A stretch of DNA of 64,000 nucleotides from Deltaproteobacteria bacterium (GCA_020848905.1 JADLHG010000045.1:186001-250000); one strand, 5' to 3'; shown: positions 23,742 to 32,939, numbered from the stretch's first letter. Notes: a model not told the origin generated them from the letters alone. Made by a program: numbers and translations.

Positions 23742-25175
23742 ATGCAGACCCAGCTCTTCATCAGCGGCGAGTTTCGGGCCGCAGCCTCCGGGAAGACCTT
23801 TTCGGTAGAGAACCCGGCCACCGAGGAGACCCTGGCCCAGGTCGCCGACGCGGGGGGCGCCGACGTGGACGCGGCGGTCTCGGCGGCGCGGGCCTGCTTC
23901 GAGTCCGAGGCCTATCGCCGGCTCTCGGCGCGCGCCCGCGGCAAGCTCTTGCTGCGGCTCGCGGACGCGCTCGAAAGCCATCGTGAGGATCTCGCGCGGC
24001 TCGAGAGCTTGCAGAACGGCAAGCCGATCTTCGAGGCCCAGATCGAGCTCGCGATGACCGCCGAGGTCTTTCGCTACTACGGCGGCTACGCGGACAAAGT
24101 CTTCGGCCAGACCCTGCCCGTCGAGGGTAATGCGCTCGCCTACACGCTGCGCGAGCCGGTCGGGGTGGTGGCGGCGATCGTGCCGTGGAACTTTCCGCTC
24201 AACCTGGCGAGCTGGAAGCTGGCGCCCGCGCTGGCGGCGGGGTGCACGGTGGTGCTCAAACCCGCTCCCGAGACACCGCTCACGGCGCTCGCGCTGGCCG
24301 AGCTGGCCCGGGAGGTCGGCTTTCCGCCCGGCGCGCTCAACGTGGTGTGCGGCGGCATCGAGGCGGGGCAGGCCCTCGTGCGCCACCCCGGCGTGGATAA
24401 GGTCGCCTTCACCGGCTCGACGGCGACCGGACGCTGGATCGCGCGCGAGGCCGCGGCGGACAACAAGCGCGTGACGCTCGAGCTCGGGGGCAAGAGCCCG
24501 AACGTGATCTTCGCCGACGCGGACCTGCAGGCGGCGATTCGTGGCGCGCAGAACGGCATCTTCTATGGCAAGGGAGAGGTCTGCTGCGCCGGCTCGCGCC
24601 TGCTCGTGGAGCGGTCGGTGCATGACCAGGTGGTAGAGGGGCTGGTCAAGGGGGCCGCGCGCCGCGTCCCCGGGGACCCGCTCGACAAGAAGACGCTCCT
24701 CGGGGCGCTGGTCTCGCGCCGCCAGCAGGCGAAGGTGCTGGGCTACATCCAGCAGGGCAAGGTGGACGGAGCCACTCTCGTCGCGGGGGGCAAGGCCGCG
24801 ACCGTGGGAGGCAAGGGCTGCTTCGTGGAGGCCACGGTCTTCGACGGTGTCACGGCGGAGATGACCATCGCGCAGGAGGAGATCTTCGGGCCGGTGCTCT
24901 CGGTGATGACCTTCGACTCCGTCGAGGAGGGGCTCGCGCTGGCCAACCGCACGATCTACGGCCTCGCGGCGGGGATCTGGACCCGTGATGTCGGTAAGGC
25001 TCTGCGCGCGGCGCGGGCCGTGCGCGCGGGCACCGTGTGGGTCAACACCTATAACAACTTCGACCCCGGCGCCCCCTTCGGCGGCTTCAAGGCCTCGGGC
25101 TACGGTCGCGACCTCGGGCCGGACGCGCTCGCGGGCTATCTCGAAACCAAAACCGTGTGGGTGAACCTTGGCTAA
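23742..25175 (+). CDS. Aldehyde dehydrogenase family protein
   Basis: A 477-aa NAD(P)-dependent aldehyde dehydrogenase. Seen: [36 protein letters not shown], the catalytic-Glu motif [13 protein letters not shown] and the catalytic Cys in [12 protein letters not shown] (about residue 285), then [15 protein letters not shown]. The set is complete. In the box pathway an aldehyde dehydrogenase oxidises 3,4-dehydroadipyl-CoA semialdehyde to the acid; this gene is the only candidate in the locus and its thiolase neighbour supports that, but the sequence is close to the general betaine-aldehyde/ALDH1-type group and not specifically BoxD. A ribosome site (AAGGGGAAG) precedes ATG. The stop overlaps the thiolase start. 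Confidence 0.88.
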   Translation: MQTQLFISGEFRAAASGKTFSVENPATEETLAQVADAGGADVDAAVSAARACFESEAYRRLSARARGKLLLRLADALESHREDLARLESLQNGKPIFEAQIELAMTAEVFRYYGGYADKVFGQTLPVEGNALAYTLREPVGVVAAIVPWNFPLNLASWKLAPALAAGCTVVLKPAPETPLTALALAELAREVGFPPGALNVVCGGIEAGQALVRHPGVDKVAFTGSTATGRWIAREAAADNKRVTLELGGKSPNVIFADADLQAAIRGAQNGIFYGKGEVCCAGSRLLVERSVHDQVVEGLVKGAARRVPGDPLDKKTLLGALVSRRQQAKVLGYIQQGKVDGATLVAGGKAATVGGKGCFVEATVFDGVTAEMTIAQEEIFGPVLSVMTFDSVEEGLALANRTIYGLAAGIWTRDVGKALRAARAVRAGTVWVNTYNNFDPGAPFGGFKASGYGRDLGPDALAGYLETKTVWVNLG

Positions 25176-26361
25176 GCCGGTCTACATCTATCAGGCGGTG
25201 CGAACGGCGGTGGGAGCGCACGGTGGCGCGCTGGCGGGGGTACGCCCCGACGACCTCGCGGCGGTGCCGATCCGCGCCGTGGTCGAGCGGAGCGGTGTGG
25301 CGGGGCAGAACGTGGACGACGTGATCCTCGGCTGCAGCAACCAGGGGGGCGAGGACAGCCGCAACGTGGCGCGCATGGCCGCGCTCCTCGCCGGGCTTCC
25401 GATCGAGGTGCCGGGGATGACCGTGAACCGGCTCTGCGGCTCGGGGCTTCAGGCGGTGGGCGGCGCCGCCCTGGCCATCCGCGGCGGCGAGGCCCGCATC
25501 GTGGTGGCGGGGGGCGTGGAGTCCATGACCCGCGCCCCGTACGTGATGCTGAAGAGCGACGTGCCGTGGAGCCGGAATCCGCCGGCGATCGCCGACAGCA
25601 CGGTGGGCTGGCGCTTCACGAACCCGCGCCTCGCGCCGGCCTGGACCGTGCCGCTTGGCGAGACGGCGGAGCTCGTGGCCGAGAAGTACGGCGTGAGCCG
25701 CGAAGATCAAGACGCCTTCGCCCTCGAGAGCCAGCGCCGCGCGGCGGAGGCGCAGAAGCAGGGCCTCTTCGACGCCGAGATCGTGCCCGTGCCGCTCCCG
25801 CAGCGGGACGGCAGCGTGAAGGAGTTCCGCGTGGACGAGCACCCGCGCGGAGACCTCACGCTCGAGAAGCTGGCGCGCCTGAAGCCCGCCTTTCGCAAGG
25901 ACAAGGGGACCGTGACGGCCGGCTCCTCGAGCGGGATCAACGACGGCGCGGCGGCGCTCCTCGTGGCGGAAGAGGGGGCTGTCTCCGGCGAGCCGCTCGC
26001 CCGCGTGGTGGGTCAAGCGGTGGTGGGTGTGGACCCGGCGCTGATGGGCATCGGTCCCGTCCCCGCCACGCGGAAGCTCCTCGAGCGCACGGGCGTCAAG
26101 CTCGCCGACCTCGACCTCGTGGAGCTGAACGAGGCCTTCGCGGCGCAGTCCCTGGCGTGCATCCGGGAGCTCGGACTGGACCCGGCCCGCGTGAACGTCT
26201 GCGGCGGCGGGATCGCTCTCGGGCACCCGCTCGGCTGCTCGGGAGCGAAGATCTTGGTAACACTCGTCCATGCCCTGCGGCGCCGCGGCGGGCGCTACGG
26301 GCTGGCCACGATGTGCATCGGGGTGGGGCAGGGGATCGCGCTGCTCGTCGAACGAGTCTGA
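25168..26361 (+). CDS. Thiolase family protein (acetyl-CoA/beta-ketoadipyl-CoA acyltransferase)
   Basis: A 397-aa thiolase with the nucleophilic Cys in [18 protein letters not shown] (about residue 90), the [16 protein letters not shown] motif, the [17 protein letters not shown] His motif and the final Cys in [10 protein letters not shown]. These give a complete Cys-His-Cys active site. The product of the lower box path is beta-ketoadipyl-CoA, which a thiolase splits to succinyl-CoA and acetyl-CoA; placement directly after the aldehyde dehydrogenase (TTG start overlapping its end by 8 bp) supports a role there. Substrate cannot be decided from sequence. The start codon TTG at 25168 gives the normal thiolase N-terminus. 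Confidence 0.9.
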   Translation: MAKPVYIYQAVRTAVGAHGGALAGVRPDDLAAVPIRAVVERSGVAGQNVDDVILGCSNQGGEDSRNVARMAALLAGLPIEVPGMTVNRLCGSGLQAVGGAALAIRGGEARIVVAGGVESMTRAPYVMLKSDVPWSRNPPAIADSTVGWRFTNPRLAPAWTVPLGETAELVAEKYGVSREDQDAFALESQRRAAEAQKQGLFDAEIVPVPLPQRDGSVKEFRVDEHPRGDLTLEKLARLKPAFRKDKGTVTAGSSSGINDGAAALLVAEEGAVSGEPLARVVGQAVVGVDPALMGIGPVPATRKLLERTGVKLADLDLVELNEAFAAQSLACIRELGLDPARVNVCGGGIALGHPLGCSGAKILVTLVHALRRRGGRYGLATMCIGVGQGIALLVERV

Positions 26362-26388
26362 CGACGGCGCGCGACGGCGGAGCCGGTG

Positions 26389-26619
26389 CTAGCGCTCCGC
26401 TTCCTTGCTACCCACCACCGTGAGGTTCATTCCGACCTGCACCTGGAGCGGCTTACCGTCCACCGTAACGGTGACCTTGCCGTTGTAGTACCAGCCGAAG
26501 GAGCCCGTGCTGAAGGTCTTCCGCTCGGCGGTCACCTCGGTGCCGGCGACGTTGACCGTCACGGACTGGGCCTTCTCCATGAACTGCGACTGAGAGATCG
26601 GACAAGTAGATTTCGCCAT
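26389..26619 (-). CDS. Small conserved-looking hypothetical protein
   Basis: A 76-aa protein starting MAKSTCPISQSQFMEKA, with beta-rich repeats of VTVNVAGTEVTAERKTFSTG and KVTVTVDGKPLQVQVGMNLT. No signal peptide or membrane segment. The pattern suggests a small all-beta domain. It lies between the thiolase and the hydroxyacyl-CoA dehydrogenase, in opposite orientation to both, with the divergent start 38 bp before the latter. I do not recognise a family. Confidence 0.6.
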   Translation of the reverse strand: MAKSTCPISQSQFMEKAQSVTVNVAGTEVTAERKTFSTGSFGWYYNGKVTVTVDGKPLQVQVGMNLTVVGSKEAER

Positions 26620-26657
26620 GGCGCGGACCATACCACATGTAGCCTCGGAGGGAAGAG

Positions 26658-27542
26658 ATGTCTGACACGATCGCACGCCTCGCAGTGGTCGGAGCAGGGA
26701 CCATGGGCCGGGGGATCGCCCAGGTCGCGGCGCAGGCCGGGCTGGAGGTGGCGCTCTGGGACCTCTCGGGTGAGGCCCGGGGGCGCGCCCGGCGGGAGCT
26801 CGAGGCCAGCCTCGGGGCGGCGGTGACGCGGGGCAAGCTATCGGCGGTGGAGCGGGACGCCGCGCTGGCGAGGCTCGCCTTTCCCGAGACGCGGGGGGAG
26901 GCCGTGCGGCAGGCCGATCTGGTGGTCGAGGCGGTGGTCGAGGACCTGGCCCTCAAGCAGCGGCTCTTCGCCGAGCTCGAGCGCGAGGCCCCGGCTCGGG
27001 CGATCCTGGCCAGCAACACCTCCTCGCTCCCCCTCGGCAAGATCGCCGCGGGCCTGGCGCGGCCGGGGCAGGTGCTCGGGATGCACTTTTTCAACCCGGT
27101 GCCGGCCATGGCGCTCGTGGAGCTCGTGGTCCACGCCGGCACCGACGACGCCACGCGCGAGGCGGCGCTCGCCGTAACGGCGCGGCTCGGCAAGACGCCC
27201 ATCGTGGTGAAGGACTCGCCCGGCTTCGCCACGAGCCGACTCGGGATCGTGCTCGGGCTCGAGGCCATGCGCATGCTCGAGCAGGGGGTGGCCTCGGCCG
27301 AGGACATCGATCGCGCCATGGAGCTCGGCTACCGGCATCCGATGGGGCCGCTCAAGCTCACCGACCTCGTCGGCCTGGACGTCCGGCTGGCGATCGCGGA
27401 CTTCCTCTTCACCGAGCTCGGCGGGGACCAGTACCGCGCCCCCGAGCTCCTCCGTCGGAAGGTGGCCGCCGGGGAGCTGGGCAAGAAGACGGGGCGCGGC
27501 TTTCATAGCTGGAACGAGGTGGCGGCGAAGAAGAGCTCGTAG
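26658..27542 (+). CDS. 3-hydroxyacyl-CoA (3-hydroxybutyryl-CoA type) dehydrogenase
   Basis: A 294-aa NAD-dependent dehydrogenase. Seen: the Rossmann start AVVGAGTMGRGIAQVAAQAG, DLVVEAVVEDLALKQ, SNTSSLP, catalytic-His region LGMHFFNPVPAMALVELV and DSPGFATSRLGI, then MGPLKLTDLVGLDV in the C-terminal dimerisation domain. Length and motifs fit 3-hydroxybutyryl-CoA dehydrogenase (short form, no fused hydratase). It would oxidise the 3-hydroxyadipyl-CoA of the box pathway or hydroxyacyl-CoAs of fatty acid oxidation. It sits downstream of thiolase, and with the enoyl-CoA hydratase at 16534 gives the complete set of lower-pathway activities. Confidence 0.92.
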   Translation: MSDTIARLAVVGAGTMGRGIAQVAAQAGLEVALWDLSGEARGRARRELEASLGAAVTRGKLSAVERDAALARLAFPETRGEAVRQADLVVEAVVEDLALKQRLFAELEREAPARAILASNTSSLPLGKIAAGLARPGQVLGMHFFNPVPAMALVELVVHAGTDDATREAALAVTARLGKTPIVVKDSPGFATSRLGIVLGLEAMRMLEQGVASAEDIDRAMELGYRHPMGPLKLTDLVGLDVRLAIADFLFTELGGDQYRAPELLRRKVAAGELGKKTGRGFHSWNEVAAKKSS

Positions 27543-27573
27543 CGTACCCGCTGCATCGCGCCGACCTGCCCGC

Positions 27574-28071
27574 TCAGGCAGGGCCCGGTCGGGTCGGGAT
27601 CCAGCGCAGGTAGGTGTTGCGTCGCACAGAAAAACCGATCCGCTCGTAGAGCGCTCGGGCGCGCACGTTTTGCGGACTGACCTCCAGCTCGAGCGCCACG
27701 GGCCTCTGGGGCCACACGCTACCACCGGCGGCGGCCTCTTCGATCAGGGCGCGTCCGAAGCCGCGGCCCCGCAGCGCCGGCACGACGTAGAGCTCGTCGA
27801 TCGTGCAGACCTCACCGCCGAGCTCGTTCGACCAGAAGGAGATGAGGAGGGCGTAGCCCGCGATCCTCCCCTCGTCCTCGAGCACCACGGCCCGGCCTCG
27901 GGTGGGCTCGGCGCGCAGCGCGGCGAGCGTGTGCGCGACGCGCGCGGAGGTGAGTCGCGGCGTGAACGGGTCCTCGGCGTCGAGGGAGAGCGCGAGCCGG
28001 GTCACGTCCGCATCGTCGTCGGGGCGGGCGAGCCGCCAGAGGGCAGAAGGCGAAGGTTCGGCTTGCGGCAT
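27574..28071 (-). CDS. GNAT family acetyltransferase
   Basis: A 165-aa protein (174 aa if an upstream ATG at 28098 is used). The acetyl-CoA site motif is ELYVVPALRGRGFGRALIEEAA (R/QxxGxG/A), followed by ALELEVSPQNVRARALYERIGFSV, the standard GNAT C-terminal half. The N-terminal part (TRLALSLDAEDPFTPRLTSA) is typical. Acetyl-CoA-dependent N-acetyltransferase of unknown substrate. Convergent with the hydroxyacyl-CoA dehydrogenase with 31 bp between. The start choice is uncertain. Confidence 0.85.
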   Translation of the reverse strand: MPQAEPSPSALWRLARPDDDADVTRLALSLDAEDPFTPRLTSARVAHTLAALRAEPTRGRAVVLEDEGRIAGYALLISFWSNELGGEVCTIDELYVVPALRGRGFGRALIEEAAAGGSVWPQRPVALELEVSPQNVRARALYERIGFSVRRNTYLRWIPTRPGPA

Positions 28072-28252
28072 GCTGGTGGGGGGTCGTCCGTGGCGCATCT
28101 TTACCGCGCGGGGAGCCGCGCTACCAGGCGAATTGCGGGTCGCTCAGCAGCCGGTCCACGGTGGTCGGCTGGTGGCGGGGGCACGCTGGAGGCGATGGGC
28201 CTCGCGCGTTGGGGAGGGAGGCGGTCGACGGTCGGCGATGAGGACGCCCTGC

Positions 28253-28666
28253 TCAGAGGGCGATGCCGTGCGACGTGCAGAAGCTCCGCGTGGCCTCGCG
28301 CTGGCCCGGGAGCTCTTCCCAGAGGATTCGGTAGATCAACCCCTCGTCCGAGAGATAGAGGGTCTGCAGGCTCGTGTACTCGTGAACTGCCTCGCCGGCG
28401 TGGAGTTCGTCCGTCATGAGGACGCGATAGCCCCCATCCGGCAGCCGGCGATCGAACCGCGAGCGGTAGCGCACCAGAGAAAACAGCGCTCGCGCTCGTC
28501 GGGAGTTGCGATCGTAGGCCGCCAGGACCGCCTCTCTGCCCTCGAGGGTCTTGTCGGCGCTGACGAAGGTGCAGTCCGCGCGCATCAGGCGAGAGGCGGC
28601 CTCGAAGTCATCCGCGTCGAGCGCGGCAGAGAACCCGTTGACGACCTCGATATCCGGGGAAGGCAC
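28253..28666 (-). CDS. SnoaL/NTF2-like protein
   Basis: A 137-aa protein with the cone-shaped NTF2-like fold pattern: N-terminal helices ending DDFEAASRLMRADCTFVSAD, GREAVLAAYDRNS, and C-terminal strands with RVLMTDELHAGEAVHEYTS and EGLIYRILWEELPGQREA. Families with this layout (SnoaL-like, DUF4440) include small enzymes and ligand-binding proteins; no catalytic set can be read with confidence. Standalone gene. The 181 bp between it and the acetyltransferase start hold nothing that I can identify. Confidence 0.6.
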   Translation of the reverse strand: MPSPDIEVVNGFSAALDADDFEAASRLMRADCTFVSADKTLEGREAVLAAYDRNSRRARALFSLVRYRSRFDRRLPDGGYRVLMTDELHAGEAVHEYTSLQTLYLSDEGLIYRILWEELPGQREATRSFCTSHGIAL

Positions 28667-28782
28667 AGGAAACCTCGCAGCCGGGGCGACCGGTGGAGCG
28701 GCGATCCTCCGTCCCGCGCGACCGCAAGCCGGTAGACCAAGCTACCTCGCCGTGCTGCGCGTGGCTATCGCGAGCCGGCGCG

Positions 28783-30108
28783 CTACCCGTCAGCTGCCTG
28801 GTCGGTCGGCCCGCGCTTGCGTTCCTCGCGCAGGCGGGAGACCTCGGCGCGGCTCGGGTTCACGCGCACCAGGCCGTGGTCGCCGTCGACCAGCAGGAGA
28901 TCCCCGTCGGAGACCCAGCGGAAGAGGGCCCCCACGTCCACCACCGTCGGCGCGCCAATGAGCGAGAAGAGAGCGCGCGCGACGGCGCCGTCGCACCGTT
29001 CGCGCAGGGCCACGGCGGCCGGTTGTGAGCGGGCCGAGACGATCAGGTCGAAGACGGTGAGCTGGTCCCCGACCAGGATCGCGCCCCGCGGCACGTCCGC
29101 GCTGCCGTCCGAGGTGGCGAGCATGGCCAGCGCCTCGTAGGTGTCGTTGATCGCGCTCGCCCGCTCCACGCTGTAGTCGTCGCCGCGCCGCGTGGCCGCG
29201 CGGGCAGCCTCGGTGGCAGCTCGGCCGAGCGCCTGGGTCAGCCCCACGCCCTCGCGGGCCAGCTCCTCGATGCGTTCGCGCAGCCGCGCGTCGTCGAGGA
29301 TGACCTGGAACACGTCCAGAAACCACGCCTGCTGGCCGAGGGTGGCCGCGCGCTTCTTGAACTCGCCGAGCGTGCGGCGCGCGTAGCCGATCGCCTGTTC
29401 GAGCGAGACCAGGATCTCCTCGGGGGAGCGGGGCGAATCGGGGGTGGGACGGGCCGCGGGGCGACGGAGCGCGCACGCCGGACCGACGGCACGGCCGCGC
29501 ACCGCGGGACGGCCCGAGAGCGTCACGCGCCGGCTGGTCTCGAGGCCGGGGCGCAGCCAGCCGCGCAGCGCGTCGGTGAGGTGCGCGCGCTCGAGGAGCG
29601 CCGCCACGGGAGCGGTGAGCGCGGCGGCCAGCTCGAGGTCTCCCGCGCTGAAGGCCGGCGTGTCGCGACGCTGCAGCACGAGCGCGCCGAGAGGCCCGGA
29701 CGGCCCCAGGATCGGCATGGCCAGAAAGATCGGGAAGCGCTCCTCGCCGAGGTGCTCGAAGTGGCGGTAGGCCGTGTGAGCCGGGGCCGCGTCGAGCGAG
29801 ATCGGGCGCATGCACTCCACGGCCAGGCCGGTGATCCCTTCGCCCATGGTGAGCCGCACGTCCCCGAGAGCCTCCGACGGAAAGCCCACGTTGCCCCGCA
29901 TCACCAGGTCGTCGCCCTCCACGAGGTAGATCGAGCACACGTCGGCCGGAAAGACCTGCGCGATGCGCCGCGGGAGCTCGTCGAGCGAGGTGGAGAGGGG
30001 GCGAGGTCTCGCGGTGTAGGCCACGAGGTCGAGCACGGCGTCGAGGCGGCGGTCGTCGCCTCGGGCATGCACGGTGGGGGTGAGCGGCTCTCTCACGCGC
30101 CCGAGCAT
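28783..30108 (-). CDS. GAF domain fused to PEP-utilising EI-like region lacking the active His
   Basis: A 441-aa protein. Residues about 25-165 form a GAF domain (DVCSIYLVEGDDLVMRGNVG, GEGITGLAVECMRPI, FLAMPILGPSGPLGALVLQR). The rest resembles the N-terminal part of phosphotransferase enzyme I/PtsP: helical region with AINDTYEALAMLATSD and a swivelling-domain end GDLLLVDGDHGLVRVNPS. In active enzymes the swivelling domain has a G-x-x-S-H-x-A motif with the phospho-His; here the aligned stretch is SARSQPAAVALRE, with Gln in that place. The PEP-binding barrel is absent. It may act as a GAF sensor with a degenerate EI scaffold rather than as a phosphotransferase. The start ATG at 30108 gives MLGRVREP. 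Confidence 0.75.
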   Translation of the reverse strand: MLGRVREPLTPTVHARGDDRRLDAVLDLVAYTARPRPLSTSLDELPRRIAQVFPADVCSIYLVEGDDLVMRGNVGFPSEALGDVRLTMGEGITGLAVECMRPISLDAAPAHTAYRHFEHLGEERFPIFLAMPILGPSGPLGALVLQRRDTPAFSAGDLELAAALTAPVAALLERAHLTDALRGWLRPGLETSRRVTLSGRPAVRGRAVGPACALRRPAARPTPDSPRSPEEILVSLEQAIGYARRTLGEFKKRAATLGQQAWFLDVFQVILDDARLRERIEELAREGVGLTQALGRAATEAARAATRRGDDYSVERASAINDTYEALAMLATSDGSADVPRGAILVGDQLTVFDLIVSARSQPAAVALRERCDGAVARALFSLIGAPTVVDVGALFRWVSDGDLLLVDGDHGLVRVNPSRAEVSRLREERKRGPTDQAADG

Positions 30109-30333
30109 AGCCTGCTTCGCCGGGGGCGAGGTGCGGAAAGCCGCGGGCCGCGGTCGTCTCGCGCGCGGGGGGCGCGTCCGGCCGCTCCCCCTCCCGCTTT
30201 CGGAGAGGACGGGGGTGCGCGCGTCCCTCGGGGCCGCGGCCATGGGCACGGAATCACGGAGGAGCGTGGGTCGTGCGCGCGACGCCTTCCCTGGCATCCG
30301 GCTTGCGATGCTGGGCTCCGGCAGGAGGTGCCC

Positions 30334-31053
30334 ATGCGGCGTGCGGCGGGGTGGACGATCGGACTGTTGCTCGCGCTCGGGGGCGCGGCGGGAAGTGCGC
30401 GCGCCGACGGCCTCGAGGGCTTCGTGCGCGCGGAGCGGCCGCCTGCGGCCGTCAAACGCTATGGGGGGACGCGCCGGCCGATCCTGCAGGTCACGAACCA
30501 GAGCCTGCAGGCCTTCACCCGGGCGACCGCGGAGGGGGTGCTGGAGGCGGTGATCCCCAAGCAGAAGGGGCACATCTACTTTCGCCTCGGGGGAACGGTC
30601 CACGACTTCTACCCCGGCGGCTACCGGTGCGGGCCCGTGCGGCCGATCGGCTCGGAGCGCTACGGGGTCTTGATCCCTCTCACGGGCGAGCAGCAAGGAA
30701 ACCTCGCGCGCTACTTCGAGGACGTGCGCTCCGGCCGCGTGGAGCTCGGGGCCTACGATTTCGAGGGGCTTGCCGGGCATCACTGCGTGAGCTGGCTCCT
30801 CCAGGCGCGCCTCGACGCCCGCGGCAGAAACCTGCTCGAGCTGCTCGGAGGGCAGCCGACGGACGGGGACGGGATGGTCGAGTTCTCGCGCTTCCTCGTG
30901 GAGCGGGCCCAACCGGTGAGCTCGCTCGTGCTCTATTCGGACCGGGTGCGGACCCCGCGCGAGCTGGGCCGCGAGCGCCTCCAAATCATTACGCTGCGCG
31001 AGCTGGTCGCCGCCTTCGAGGCGGAGCAGGGCGGCCTCGGCGTGGGCCGGTAG
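30334..31053 (+). CDS. Secreted protein with His...Cys motif pair, paralogue-like to the protein at 10519
   Basis: A 239-aa exported protein with a Sec signal (AAGWTIGLLLALGGAAGSARA; cleavage near ADG). The mature domain reads KGHIYFRLGGTVHDFYPGGY, PLTGEQQGNLARYFEDVRSG and EGLAGHHCVSWLLQARLDAR. The order of a strand His followed after about 60-70 residues by a Cys-x-x-W-L motif matches the exported protein at 10519. This may be a permuted NlpC/P60 or LRAT-like domain; overall sequence similarity between the two is weak. A strong ribosome site (AGGAGG) precedes the ATG. Function unknown. Confidence 0.7.
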   Translation: MRRAAGWTIGLLLALGGAAGSARADGLEGFVRAERPPAAVKRYGGTRRPILQVTNQSLQAFTRATAEGVLEAVIPKQKGHIYFRLGGTVHDFYPGGYRCGPVRPIGSERYGVLIPLTGEQQGNLARYFEDVRSGRVELGAYDFEGLAGHHCVSWLLQARLDARGRNLLELLGGQPTDGDGMVEFSRFLVERAQPVSSLVLYSDRVRTPRELGRERLQIITLRELVAAFEAEQGGLGVGR

Positions 31054-31191
31054 GGCCTCCGACGCCTCCAGCGCGGCGGACCCGAGAAACCTGCGCCCTG
31101 GCCGGAGCGTACCAAAGGGGCTATCACTACCCACGGCACGCGGCGGCGACCGACGCACGAGCTCCGCGGGCCCACCATAGGAGCAGCCAGG

Positions 31192-31512
31192 ATGAGCCCG
31201 GACCTTCGTCAACGCATCGAGCAGACCATCAAGGCCAATAAGATCGTGATCTTCATGAAGGGTACGCCCGACTTCCCGCAGTGCGGTTTCTCCGCCGCCA
31301 CGGTGGACTGCCTGAACAAGGCCGGGGCCGAGTTCGCGGCCATCGACGTGCTCGCCGACTGGGAGATCCGCGAGGCGATCAAGGAGTACTCGAGCTGGCC
31401 GACGATCCCCCAGGTCTACATCGAGGGGGAGTTCATCGGCGGCGCCGACATCACGCGCGAGCTGTTCCGCAGCGGCGAGCTCGTCGAGCGCGTGAAGAAG
31501 GCCCAGGGGTAG
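31192..31512 (+). CDS. grxD: Monothiol glutaredoxin, Grx4 family
   Basis: A 106-aa monothiol glutaredoxin with the CGFS active site (TPDFPQCGFSAATVDCLNKA, residues about 24-43), WPTIPQVYIEGEFIGGADI for glutathione binding and the usual C-terminal helix. Such proteins carry or deliver [2Fe-2S] clusters with glutathione and help iron homeostasis. Length, motif and thioredoxin-fold layout are complete. It lies convergent with the acyl-CoA dehydrogenase, with a GC-rich hairpin in the 27-bp gap. Confidence 0.95.
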   Translation: MSPDLRQRIEQTIKANKIVIFMKGTPDFPQCGFSAATVDCLNKAGAEFAAIDVLADWEIREAIKEYSSWPTIPQVYIEGEFIGGADITRELFRSGELVERVKKAQG

Positions 31513-31536
31513 CCCCCGGCGTCTCGTCCCCGGGGG
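31513..31536. terminator. Possible bidirectional terminator hairpin
   Basis: CCCCCGG, a loop of about ten bases and CCGGGGG lie between the stop codons of two convergent genes. The stem is strong and GC-rich but no U-run follows in either direction, so an intrinsic terminator is not certain; it could slow transcription from both sides. Confidence 0.4.
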
Positions 31537-31539
31537 GGA

Positions 31540-32697
31540 CTAGCCCAGCGGGAGCATCTTCGCGATCACCTCGTTCATGACCTCGGAGGTGCCGCCTCCG
31601 ATGGCCAGGATGCGCACGTCCCGGCTGAGACGCTCGACCAGCGTCTCGCGCATGTACCCCATGCCGCCGAGGAGCTGCACCGCCTCGCGGCAGACCACCT
31701 CGGCCACCTCCGCGGAGAAGTTCTTGGCCATCGAGACCTCGCGCGGCAGGTACGCGCCGTCCACGATGCGCCGCGCGAGCAGGTAGTTGAAACTCTTCGC
31801 GGCGGTGACCTGCGTGGCCATCTCCGCCAGCTTGTGGCGCGTGACCTGGAAGCCCGTGACCGGCCGCCCGAAGACCTTGCGCTCCCTCGCGTAGGTCATC
31901 GCTTCCTCGAACGCGATCTCCGCCGAGGCGTGGCCGAAGGCGGCGAGCGCCATGCGTTCGGTCTGGAAGCTCTGCATCAGCGCGCGAAAGCCGCTCCCTT
32001 CGGGGCCCACGCGGTTCTCCTCGGGGACCTCCACCTCTTCGTACGCGAGCTCGGCGGTGTCCGACGCGCGCCAGCCGGTCTTCTTGAGCGTGCGCGAGGC
32101 GGAGAAGCCCTTCATCCCCTTCTCCACGACGAAGAAGGTCAGGCCCCCGTGCGGGTCGTCGCTCGTGCGGGCCAGCGTCATGACCAGATCGGCCTGCGCC
32201 CCCGAGGTGATGAAGAGTTTGTTGCCCGACAGGAGGTACCGATCTCCCTTGCGCACGGCCCGCAGACGCACGCCGGCCACGTCGCTGCCGGCTCCGGGCT
32301 CGGTGATCCCGAGGGCCGCCACGCGCTCTCCGGCCACGACCGGCGGGATGAAGCGCTGCTTCTGCGCCTCGTCCCCGAGCAGGAGCAGCGGCGGCAGCGC
32401 GATCCCGAGGGACCCGAGGCCGGCCACCACCCCCGACGACCCGCCGCGAAGGAGCGCCTCGGTGGACACGAAGGTGTGGAGCATGTCCCCGCCCCCCCCG
32501 CCGTACGCCTCGGGCAGGAGCGCGCCGAGGATCCCGGCTCGCGCGGCCTTGCGGAAGAGCTCTCGCGGAAAGCGCTCCGCCTCCTCCCAGTCGGTGGCGT
32601 GGGGCCGGATCTCCTGCTCGGCGAAGCGCAGGCAGGTCTCGCGAAAGAGCCGATGCGATTCGTCCAGAAACGGTTCGAAGAGCGGATGTGATTCCAT
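31540..32697 (-). CDS. Acyl-CoA dehydrogenase
   Basis: A 385-aa flavoprotein. Seen: the LGSLGIALPPLLLLGDEAQK-type N-terminal helical domain, ALGITEPGAGSDVAGVRLRA, YLLSGNKLFITSGAQADLVM for FAD and substrate binding, and the C-terminal YLPREVSMAKNFSAEVAEVV and LLGGMGYMRE motifs. It oxidises an acyl-CoA to the enoyl-CoA, passing electrons to ETF. Substrate length and branching cannot be read. It belongs with the hydratase, dehydrogenase and thiolase of this window in general beta-oxidation capacity. Start ATG at 32697 (MESHPLFEPFLDE). Confidence 0.9.
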   Translation of the reverse strand: MESHPLFEPFLDESHRLFRETCLRFAEQEIRPHATDWEEAERFPRELFRKAARAGILGALLPEAYGGGGGDMLHTFVSTEALLRGGSSGVVAGLGSLGIALPPLLLLGDEAQKQRFIPPVVAGERVAALGITEPGAGSDVAGVRLRAVRKGDRYLLSGNKLFITSGAQADLVMTLARTSDDPHGGLTFFVVEKGMKGFSASRTLKKTGWRASDTAELAYEEVEVPEENRVGPEGSGFRALMQSFQTERMALAAFGHASAEIAFEEAMTYARERKVFGRPVTGFQVTRHKLAEMATQVTAAKSFNYLLARRIVDGAYLPREVSMAKNFSAEVAEVVCREAVQLLGGMGYMRETLVERLSRDVRILAIGGGTSEVMNEVIAKMLPLG

Positions 32698-32939
32698 GGC
32701 CGGGCATCCTACCCCGGTTTGCGCGGGCGTGGTTCGCGCGGGCGTGGCGGACTCGGGCGCGTTGCGGGGACGTGGGGGCACGGGGCGCTGGGGTCGGCAG
32801 ACCGGCCAGCCATTTCGCCAGTGGCGGCGCGCGGATCGGCCCCCGCTGGGAGCCAAGTCGTTGAAAAGACGCATATCTCCGACGGTACTCCCGGCTGGGA
32901 GGTTGGCGCGGATCTTGATCTGAGAAGTCCTGTCCGCAC

